A stretch of DNA of 64,000 nt, taken from positions 237,374 through 301,373 of the forward strand of contig NZ_MWUM01000003.1 in the NCBI RefSeq assembly GCF_002028455.1, read 5' to 3'. The position numbers and the translations under genes are program-made. Position 1 is the stretch's first letter. The number at the start of each line of letters is the position of its first letter. This stretch comes from Zoogloea sp. LCSB751 (GTDB taxonomy: Bacteria; Pseudomonadota; Gammaproteobacteria; Burkholderiales; Rhodocyclaceae). This document shows, one piece after another, positions 58,030 through 64,000 of this stretch. The notes under the pieces are model-generated. The model saw nothing but the letters and a program-made list of their open reading frames with translations, did no database searches and was not told the DNA's origin.

Positions 58030-58107
58030 TTACGACGCGCGCGCACCTACGCTTACTACGCGTACTACGATTACGTCGACAGGCAGGAAACGTGCAATCG
58101 GATTCAT
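58030..58107 (-). CDS. ilvBN leader peptide (IvbL-like)
   Basis: A 25-residue open frame, MNPIARFLPVDVIVVRVVSV followed by GARAS and TAA. Seven of its residues are Val, six read by GTA codons, with two Ile and one Leu. The block IVVRVVSVG resembles VVVRVVVVVG of E. coli IvbL. Together with the terminator just downstream this indicates transcription attenuation by charged tRNA-Val. No strong Shine-Dalgarno is seen; upstream is AT-rich. Confidence 0.85.
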   Translation of the reverse strand: MNPIARFLPVDVIVVRVVSVGARAS

Positions 58108-58179
58108 AAGGTCATATAAAAGACTACGTCGGATTATTCTTCACATCCCATCAAAAACACAAGCTCTTTTTTTGGCCAC

Positions 58180-59856
58180 TCACCCTTGAGCCTGCCCTGA
58201 GTCCCGCAAGGCACGCCGGAGGATCTTGCCCACATTGCTCTTGGGCAACGACTCCCGGAACTCAACGAAACGAGGAACCTTGTACCCCGTCAGCTCCGCC
58301 CTGCAATGCGCGATCAAAGCCTCGGTGGTCAACTTGGGGTCCTTTCGCACAACAAAGATCTTGACCGCCTCACCAGAGTGCTCATCAGGAACGCCGAGTG
58401 CGGCAACCTCCAGCACACCGTGGTGACTCGCAACCACATCCTCAACCTCATTCGGGTAGACATTGAAGCCGGACACCAGAATCATATCCTTCTTGCGGTC
58501 AACAATACGCACGAAACCATCAGCATCTATGGTTGCGACATCGCCGGTCCGCAGAAAGCCATCTTGCGTGAAAGCCCTGGCTGTATCCTCGGGGCGTTTG
58601 TAATAGCCCTTCATCACCTGGGGCCCCTTCACACACAGCTCTCCTGCCTCTCCCGGCGCGACCTCTCTCCCCTCGTCATCTCTCAAACTGATCGAGGTGG
58701 ATGAGATCGGGAGTCCGATGGAGTGATTGAACTCAGGCAGATCAAGCGGATTGATGCAGACCGCGGGAGAGGTTTCGGTCAGACCATATGCTTCCGCCAA
58801 AGGCTTACCCGTCACTTTCTTCCAGCGATCAGCCACACTCCGCTGAACAGCCATCCCCCCCCCCAAAGCGATCTTCAGCGCAGAGAAATCCAGCTTGGCG
58901 AATCCGGGGTCATTCAACAACGCATTGAACAAGGTATTGACCCCGGTTATCACGGTGAAGCGATGACGCCCCAACTCGGCAACGAACCCCGGAATATCCC
59001 TCGGATTGGTGATCAGCACGTTGGTTGCGCCGATTTTGAAGAACGTCAGACAGTTCGCAGTAAGGGAAAAGATGTGATATAGCGGCAAAGCGGTGATGAT
59101 GACTTCGGAACCCGCCTTCACATAGGGGCTGATCCACGCATGGGCCTGCTGCAAATTTGCAACGACGTTGCCATGCGTCAGCATGGCCCCTTTTGCCACG
59201 CCAGTCGTCCCACCTGTATATTGAAGATAGGCGAGATCATCATGATCAACGGAGACAGGCTTAAGTTCGCACCTCCGCCCTCGGTTCAGAACCGCGCCAA
59301 ATCTTCGGCACCCGGGCAAGCTCCAGGCAGGAACCATTTTCCGCACATGGCGGATCGCAAAATTTACAACGGCTGATTTCGGGAACCCCAGCAAATCCCC
59401 CAACCCCGTCACTACAACGTGGCGCAAGGACGTACGCGCAATCACATCCTGGAGCGTGTGAGCGAAATTCTCGACGATGACAATCGCCTCACATTCCGCG
59501 TCATGCAGTTGATGCTCAAGCTCCCGAGCCGTATATAGCGGATTGACGTTGACCACCGTACATCCAGCCCTCAACACCCCAAACATGGCAACGGGGTACT
59601 GAAGGCAATTCGGCATCATCAATGCGACCCGTACCCCTTTGCCCAAACCGAGCTCAGCCTGCAGATAGGCCGCAAAATCGCGGGATCGCGCATCCAGCTC
59701 CGCATAGCTCATGGTTTTACCCATGCACACATACGCCACGCGCGGCCCGAAGGTACGGACACTCTTGTCAAACAAGTCGACAAGAGAAGAAAACTCGTCC
59801 GGATCGATCTCCACAGGTACACCGGTGGGATAGCTCTTCAGCCATACTTTGTCCAT
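58180..59856 (-). CDS. fadD: Long-chain fatty acid-CoA ligase
   Basis: It activates fatty acids with ATP and CoA at the inner membrane. The 558-residue AMP-binding protein starts [18 protein letters not shown] at 59856, after a GGAGG site. Motifs are [16 protein letters not shown] (P-loop), [10 protein letters not shown], and the hinge [31 protein letters not shown] region (about 430-460). E. coli FadD has similar length. It lies upstream of the ilv leader on the same strand, with no clear terminator between. Confidence 0.93.
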   Translation of the reverse strand: MDKVWLKSYPTGVPVEIDPDEFSSLVDLFDKSVRTFGPRVAYVCMGKTMSYAELDARSRDFAAYLQAELGLGKGVRVALMMPNCLQYPVAMFGVLRAGCTVVNVNPLYTARELEHQLHDAECEAIVIVENFAHTLQDVIARTSLRHVVVTGLGDLLGFPKSAVVNFAIRHVRKMVPAWSLPGCRRFGAVLNRGRRCELKPVSVDHDDLAYLQYTGGTTGVAKGAMLTHGNVVANLQQAHAWISPYVKAGSEVIITALPLYHIFSLTANCLTFFKIGATNVLITNPRDIPGFVAELGRHRFTVITGVNTLFNALLNDPGFAKLDFSALKIALGGGMAVQRSVADRWKKVTGKPLAEAYGLTETSPAVCINPLDLPEFNHSIGLPISSTSISLRDDEGREVAPGEAGELCVKGPQVMKGYYKRPEDTARAFTQDGFLRTGDVATIDADGFVRIVDRKKDMILVSGFNVYPNEVEDVVASHHGVLEVAALGVPDEHSGEAVKIFVVRKDPKLTTEALIAHCRAELTGYKVPRFVEFRESLPKSNVGKILRRALRDSGQAQG

Positions 59857-59950
59857 GCAGCCTCCTTCGCCGTTGGTTGTATTGGACAACAGGCAGCTCC
59901 CACTCTGCACGGCCCGTTAGCTCACCACGCGGTGCAGCCCCTGCTTCACA

Positions 59951-60400
59951 TCACGCCTGGTCCTCCTCCGCAGGCCAATTGCGGATGTAATTCTTCAGCA
60001 TGCGATTCTCGAAACTCTGCTCTTCAAGTACGGCCTTAGCAACATCATGAAAAGAAACGACGCCGAGCAGAACGGAATCGTCCATTACCGGAAGATACCG
60101 TTGATGATGCTCCACCATCTGCCTGCGCAACTCATCCATTTCCATGTTGGGCGCGGCAACAACAGGAGTCGTCAACATCGCATCCGCGACCGGAAGATCC
60201 TGCCACGCGGCACCGGCTTTCTGGGTGCCCAGCAAGACCTCTCTGAAAGTCAGTAATCCCGCCATCCGCCCTTTATCAAACACAACCAAGGACCCCACAT
60301 CCTGCTCGGTCATGATGGCCACAGCTTCGGAGAGGGCCTTGTTTGGCGCAATGGTAAAAAGGACCTTACCTTTGATCGCGAGAATTTCACTGACCAGCAT
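59951..60400 (-). CDS. CBS domain pair protein
   Basis: A 149-residue protein made of two CBS domains (about 10-60 and 70-130) with no attached effector. The stretches AIMTEQDVGSLVVFDKGRMAGLLTFREVL and YLPVMDDSVLLGVVSFHDV-type repeats are characteristic (quoted in part; about residues 28-56 and 103-121). Such proteins bind adenosine nucleotides; the partner is unknown. It is 94 bases upstream of fadD. Confidence 0.9.
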   Translation of the reverse strand: MLVSEILAIKGKVLFTIAPNKALSEAVAIMTEQDVGSLVVFDKGRMAGLLTFREVLLGTQKAGAAWQDLPVADAMLTTPVVAAPNMEMDELRRQMVEHHQRYLPVMDDSVLLGVVSFHDVAKAVLEEQSFENRMLKNYIRNWPAEEDQA

Positions 60401-60581
60401 TTTGTCGTTCCTAGTGGTTGCGCCAAGGCGCCTGAAGATGATTACTGCACGCGATGGTATTCGATTGCAGAGGCAGCGAAAAGTCCGCAGGCATCAGGGC
60501 CTTCCCTTATAAACGGCACGCTTGTCGGGGACTGTCCACTTTCAGATCAACACGACGGGTCTCAGCTTCCCCCTGAGGAGG

Positions 60582-60905
60582 TCAGCGTTCGAGGAATTTC
60601 AACTTATCCTTGACACCCCGCCACTGATCCGCGTCAGCCGGAGGATCCTTCCGTTCGACGATAGGCGTCCACTGGGCGGCAAGCTCCGCATTAAGCGCAA
60701 TGAAACCTTGCTGATTGGCCGGGACATCATCCTCCGCAAAAATCGCTTCCGCAGGGCACTCGGCTACACACAAGGTGCAGTCGATGCACTCTTCCGGGTC
60801 GATAACGAGGAAGTTGGGCCCCTCTCTAAAACAATCTACCGGGCAAACATCAACGCAATCGGTGTACTTGCAACGAATGCAGTTTTCGGTCACAACATAA
60901 GCCAT
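60582..60905 (-). CDS. fdxA: Seven-iron ferredoxin (FdxA type)
   Basis: An electron carrier with one 3Fe-4S and one 4Fe-4S cluster. The 107-residue protein starts [20 protein letters not shown] at 60905. Cysteines at about 9, 12, 17, 21 and 25 and [12 protein letters not shown] near 40-50 fit the Azotobacter-type 7Fe pattern. A C-terminal extension of about 50 residues is usual for FdxA. It is divergent from trxA. Confidence 0.93.
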   Translation of the reverse strand: MAYVVTENCIRCKYTDCVDVCPVDCFREGPNFLVIDPEECIDCTLCVAECPAEAIFAEDDVPANQQGFIALNAELAAQWTPIVERKDPPADADQWRGVKDKLKFLER

Positions 60906-61223
60906 GGGGCGTACTCCTGTATGTCTTGGAGCCAGCAACTCGCCGATATGGTTCGCGAAGCCAGCCGTGCTGTAAATGATTCAGGGGCTGAAATATACCC
61001 CATTCGTCGCCTTGGCAGCGCCCTGCCGCACCTCCGCCCAGCCAAGGGCTCGTATCACAATTTGGCCCAACAGGCGAGAAAAATGCTTTTCTTGTCAAGA
61101 AAGATTCGCTACGATGCCCTACACCATCATCGCGCGGCACCGGTCATGCGGTTCCCAGCCGCAGTGAAGGTTCCCTTTCCCCCTTAGTAACGCCCTAACA
61201 CGCCCCTGAATGTGCGAGGAATC
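60906..61223. other. Divergent intergenic region fdxA/trxA
   Basis: This 318-base stretch has no convincing gene. It holds a 15-base palindrome-like site, TTTCTTG-T-CAAGAAA (61088-61102), about 120 bases before trxA, next to a possible TACGAT -10 element (61111). It may be an operator or promoter region for trxA. I saw no tRNA-like fold. Confidence 0.35.
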
Positions 61224-61550
61224 ATGAGCGAACATATCCATTACGTCACCGACTCCAACTTTGAAACTGAAGTTCTCCAGTCGGCCAGCCCTGTGCTTGT
61301 AGACTACTGGGCTGAATGGTGCGGCCCGTGCAAAATGATCGCCCCCATTCTCGACGAAGTCGCCAGGGAATACGACGGGAAGCTCAAAGTAGCCAAGCTG
61401 AACATCGACGAAAATCAGGAAACCCCGGCCAAGTACGGCATTCGCGGCATTCCGACGCTCATGCTCTTCAAGGGCGGCAACATAGAAGCAACCAAGGTTG
61501 GCGCATTGTCCAAATCGCAACTCGCTGCGTTCATTGACAGCCACCTATAA
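61224..61550 (+). CDS. trxA: Thioredoxin TrxA
   Basis: The main cytosolic thioredoxin. The 108-residue protein starts at the ATG at 61224 ([13 protein letters not shown]), preceded by GAGGA. It has the active site WCGPC near residue 33 and the cis-Pro in GIPTLMLF. It lies upstream of rho, as in E. coli. Confidence 0.97.
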   Translation: MSEHIHYVTDSNFETEVLQSASPVLVDYWAEWCGPCKMIAPILDEVAREYDGKLKVAKLNIDENQETPAKYGIRGIPTLMLFKGGNIEATKVGALSKSQLAAFIDSHL

Positions 61551-61721
61551 ATCAGGTTAAGGTTTTAACACTCTACATAGGTACCAGAACGATCTTAAGA
61601 TACGCCCTGGTACTCAAGTGCAGTTCAGGTATCCTGCCGCTGCGCAAATCGTGACAAATCTGTCACGTTCGAAGTCGTCGCTTACTTCCCCACATTACTC
61701 CTCCCCTCACCGCTGCCCGCC
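61551..61721 (+). promoter_or_regulatory. rho leader region with hairpins and a C-rich stretch
   Basis: GTACCAG (61581-61587) can pair with CTGGTAC (61607-61613), enclosing the palindrome ATCTTAAGAT. CGTGACA (61650-61656) pairs with TGTCACG (61661-61667). The last 40 bases before rho are rich in C and poor in G, like a Rho loading site, and no Shine-Dalgarno is visible before the ATG. This fits Rho autoregulation, which is known in E. coli; here it is inferred. Confidence 0.45.
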
Positions 61722-62981
61722 ATGCAACTCTCGGAGCTGAAGTCTCTCCATGTTGGCCAATTGCTTGAAATGGCAATCGCCAACGAAATTGAAGGCGCCA
61801 ATCGCCTGCGCAAGCAAGAACTCGTTTTCGCACTTCTCAAGAATCGCGCCAAGAAAGGTGAGCCAATCTACGGTGATGGAGTCATGGAGGTATTGCCTGA
61901 CGGCTTTGGTTTCCTGCGCTCGCCGGACACCTCGTACCTCGCTGGCACCGACGACATCTACGTCTCTCCCAGCCAGATTCGTCGTTTCAATCTACACACT
62001 GGCGATACGGTCGAAGGTGAAATTCGCACCCCAAAGGACGGCGAACGATACTTCGCTCTAGTAAAGGTCGACAAGGTGAACTTCGAGCCTCCAGAGGCAT
62101 CGAAGCATAAAATCCTGTTCGAAAACCTCACGCCTCTTCATCCGAACCAATGCCTGAAGCTGGAACGGGATATCCGCGGGGAAGAAAATATCACCTCTAG
62201 GGTGATCGACATGATTTCCCCCATCGGCAAAGGTCAACGGGGGCTTCTCGTAGCCCCGCCGAAGAGCGGCAAGACGGTGATGCTTCAGCACATCGCCCAC
62301 TCGATCACCTCAAACCATCCTGATGTCGTCGTTATCGTATTGTTGATTGATGAGCGCCCCGAAGAAGTCACGGAGATGCAGCGCTCCGTCAAGGGCGAGG
62401 TCGTGGCATCAACCTTCGACGAGCCAGCCATTCGACACGTACAAGTGGCTGAAATGGTGATTGAGAAGGCCAAGCGACTAGTGGAGCACAAGAAGGATGT
62501 TGTGATCCTTCTTGACTCGCTGACGCGTTTGGCAAGAGCTTACAACACCGTCGTGCCTGCATCCGGCAAGGTTCTGACCGGTGGCGTAGACGCAAACGCG
62601 CTTCAGAAACCCAAGCGCTTCTTCGGCGCAGCCCGAAATATCGAAGAAGGCGGCTCCCTGACAATCATCGCTACTGCCCTTATTGATACAGGCAGTCGAA
62701 TGGATGACGTTATATACGAAGAGTTCAAGGGCACCGGCAATATGGAAATCCACCTGGATCGCCGTATGGCTGAAAAGCGTGTTTACCCTGCAATTAATGT
62801 TAACCGCTCTGGCACTCGCCGCGAGGAACTTCTTCTCAAGGCTGATGTGCTTCAAAAGGTTTGGGTTCTCCGCAAACTTTTGTATGGAATGGACGACATC
62901 GACGCAATGGAGTTCCTGCTCGACAAAATCAAGGCAACGAAAAGCAACAATGAGTTTTTCGATGCCATGCGTCGCGGATAA
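61722..62981 (+). CDS. rho: Transcription termination factor Rho
   Basis: A hexameric RNA-dependent helicase. The 419-residue protein starts [20 protein letters not shown]. It has the cold-shock-like RNA-binding domain with [22 protein letters not shown] (about 60-82), the P-loop APPKSGKT near residue 180, the Walker [17 protein letters not shown], and the R loop. Its base composition is a little lower in GC than its neighbours. It is followed by IS remnants rather than by rpmE. Confidence 0.98.
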   Translation: MQLSELKSLHVGQLLEMAIANEIEGANRLRKQELVFALLKNRAKKGEPIYGDGVMEVLPDGFGFLRSPDTSYLAGTDDIYVSPSQIRRFNLHTGDTVEGEIRTPKDGERYFALVKVDKVNFEPPEASKHKILFENLTPLHPNQCLKLERDIRGEENITSRVIDMISPIGKGQRGLLVAPPKSGKTVMLQHIAHSITSNHPDVVVIVLLIDERPEEVTEMQRSVKGEVVASTFDEPAIRHVQVAEMVIEKAKRLVEHKKDVVILLDSLTRLARAYNTVVPASGKVLTGGVDANALQKPKRFFGAARNIEEGGSLTIIATALIDTGSRMDDVIYEEFKGTGNMEIHLDRRMAEKRVYPAINVNRSGTRREELLLKADVLQKVWVLRKLLYGMDDIDAMEFLLDKIKATKSNNEFFDAMRRG

Positions 62982-63034
62982 TACGGAAGTACACGCGATA
63001 CCGGCTTCGCGCAGTTAGCCCGGAAGTGTTTACA

Positions 63035-63066
63035 AATATGGCGCTGCTTCAGATTGGCGCCATATT
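63035..63066. repeat. Inverted repeat after rho
   Basis: Ten-base arms AATATGGCGC and GCGCCATATT with a 12-base loop lie 53 bases after the rho stop. The right arm touches the start of the IS66 remnant. There is no long T-run. It may be a remnant of the rho terminator or of an insertion-sequence end. Confidence 0.45.
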
Positions 63067-63380
63067 ACTCATTGATCGAAGCCTGCCGCGAGCCCGACGT
63101 CTCGGTCGCCGGCGGCGTGGCCCTGGCCAACAGGATCAACGCCAACCAACAGCGGCGCTGGATGCGCGAGCGGAGCATCGCGCCGCCCGAGTTGTCCTGC
63201 CTGCCGTTACGTGTGGCGGCCTCCGAGCCGGTGGGCGGCTCCGTCCCGGTGTAGCTTCCCTCCTGCCCTGATGCGCCAATCCGAATTGAATTGCGCAAGG
63301 GGGCTGCGTCGGTCACGGTCGAGTGGCCGGCGTCCTCGGCCGCCGCGTGCGGAGTCTGGCTGCACAAGTGGCTCGGATGA
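63054..63380 (+). pseudogene. IS66 family TnpA (orf1) remnant
   Basis: The frame reads YYSLIEACREPDVSVAGGVA then INANQQRRWMRER, the IS66 TnpA helix-turn-helix region. It runs to an in-frame TAG at 63252-63254 and continues in the same frame to RIELRKGAASVTVEWPAS ... GVWLHKWLG before a final stop. The N-terminus is missing. The nonsense codon marks it as decayed. Confidence 0.75.
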
Positions 63381-63481
63381 TCCGGGTGGAAGCGCTCTGA
63401 CTGTCGGTGGCGCCGCTCGACATGGAGATGCGAGCCGACATGGACACGCTCCTCGCCCAAGTGCTGGTGGCTAAGCACTAG
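63377..63481 (+). pseudogene. IS66 family TnpB (orf2) remnant
   Basis: It starts with ATGA overlapping the TnpA stop, as in intact IS66 elements, and reads MIRVEAL, stop, LSVAPLDMEMRADMDTLLAQ. The TGA at 63398-63400 replaces the usual Trp codon. After about 30 codons the similarity ends where another IS66 end begins, so only the 5' part remains. Confidence 0.7.
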
Positions 63482-63496
63482 GATCATCGCTCTACC

Positions 63497-63630
63497 GTAA
63501 GCCCCCGGTAATCCCCTCTTGACCGAGCCTCAGGGTGACTCCAGCCGCCCCGATGCGGCAACAGGCCCCCGATCCGACTCTGCGGCGGAGTCGGCAGGCG
63601 GGTGAGGATGTTCTTCAGATAAGCGCACGG
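63497..63630 (-). pseudogene. IS66 TnpC C-terminal fragment with element end
   Basis: On the minus strand the frame reads PCAYLKNILTRLPTPPQSRI then GGLLPHR, matching the conserved C-terminal domain of IS66 TnpC transposases. The plus strand begins GTAAGC at 63497, the usual IS66 terminal inverted repeat start. The orientation is opposite to the TnpA/TnpB remnants, so it belongs to a second copy or a rearranged one. The similarity stops at 63630. Confidence 0.65.
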
Positions 63631-64000
63631 TGTATTGACCCAGTAAAACCCTGCTCAGGTGTTAACCTTGAAAGGAAGGACACATGAGTACGGCGATGGA
63701 AGACGAAATCAAGCGTTGGACAGCCAAGCGCAAGAGCGCGTTGGTGATGGAGATCCTGCAGGGGAAGACGACGGTGGCGGAGGCCAGCCGTTCTTATGAT
63801 CTGCCCCCGTCCGAGATCGAGACCTGGATCGATGAGGCGAAGCGGGGCATGGAGAACGCGCTGCGTGCCAACCCGCTGGACATCCGTGAGCAGTACGAGA
63901 AGCAGATCAAGCAACTGCAGGAGGCCTACGGGGAAGCGATGCTGGAGCTGCGTGCCCGAAAAAAATTGCAGTCCCTGCTGGGCGAGGACGAGAAGTGATC
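63631..64000 (+). mobile_element. IS3-type insertion sequence, left part (runs off the window)
   Basis: The element appears to begin with TG at 63631, exactly where the IS66 TnpC similarity breaks off, and carries an intact orfA. The matching right end and orfB lie beyond the window. The exact left terminus is inferred from the break in the IS66 fragment. Confidence 0.55.
63684..63998 (+). CDS. IS3-type transposase OrfA
   Basis: A 104-residue protein starting MSTAMEDEIKRWTAKRKSAL after an AAGGAAGG site. It has a helix-turn-helix region (TTVAEASRSYDLPPSEIETW, about 29-48) and a C-terminal coiled coil (about 68-95). It ends QSLLGEDEK, typical of IS3-family first frames in which orfB follows by frameshift or overlap. 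The frame is intact, unlike the IS66 pieces beside it, suggesting recent insertion. Confidence 0.8.
   Translation: MSTAMEDEIKRWTAKRKSALVMEILQGKTTVAEASRSYDLPPSEIETWIDEAKRGMENALRANPLDIREQYEKQIKQLQEAYGEAMLELRARKKLQSLLGEDEK

Noticed and set aside
57909..58179. A small RNA gene between fadD and ilvB
   Set aside because: The structure is better explained as a leader peptide plus attenuator belonging to ilvBN.

Overview
The window is a 64 kb stretch of chromosome that looks like a high-GC betaproteobacterium, most probably of the Rhodocyclales (Azoarcus/Thauera/Zoogloea relatives). I infer this from gene order and protein type, not from a marker gene. The blocks yhbY/rlmE-ftsH-folP-glmM, hrcA/grpE-dnaK-dnaJ and leuC-entericidin-leuD-leuB-asd-fimV-truA-trpF-trpB-trpA-accD-folC-SPOR-cvpA-purF-metZ are typical of that class. 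Coding density is very high. I saw no rRNA, tRNA or CRISPR array.

Layout. 1-10.8 kb (mostly minus): glmM (cut by the left edge), folP, ftsH and rlmE, with yhbY divergent, then DUF4149, greA, carB and carA. 10.8-23.0 kb: a large hybrid histidine kinase, dapB, bamE, fur, recN, nadK, hrcA, hemH, a small holin-like membrane protein, a two-repeat AP2-like protein, trxC, and a Ser/Thr protein kinase fused to a cyclic-nucleotide-binding-like domain. 23.1-27.1 kb: the heat-shock operon grpE-dnaK-dnaJ behind a good sigma-32 promoter. 27.2-34.2 kb: an orphan periplasmic binding protein, cysS, a TPR protein and an L,D-transpeptidase that share one C-terminal domain, two cyclophilins and lpxH. 34.2-52.2 kb (minus): one long run of metabolic genes for methionine, purine, folate, fatty acid, tryptophan, leucine and lysine/threonine precursors, interrupted by fimV, truA, a lone EcfT-like protein and an entericidin-type lipoprotein. 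52.2-60.9 kb: an M48 protease, an MFS transporter, a DUF465 protein, aroC, ilvBN with a valine-rich leader and attenuator, fadD, a CBS protein and ferredoxin. 61.2-63.0 kb: trxA and rho. 63.0-64.0 kb: decayed IS66 pieces with an IS3-type element apparently inserted into one of them.

Most of the window is core housekeeping. Many genes touch or overlap by 1-4 bases (carB/greA, trpA/accD, purF/metZ, leuD/entericidin, EcfT-like/truA, TPR/transpeptidase), which points to translational coupling. The parts most worth a second look are: the ilvBN leader peptide, which resembles enterobacterial IvbL; the adjacent TPR and Csd6-like L,D-transpeptidase pair; the stand-alone AP2-like protein; the kinase with a cNMP-like domain whose cassette arginine appears to be missing; the EcfT-like protein with no partners; and several strong intra-operon hairpins without U-tracts. 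I did not find a clearly novel multi-gene defence or biosynthetic system.
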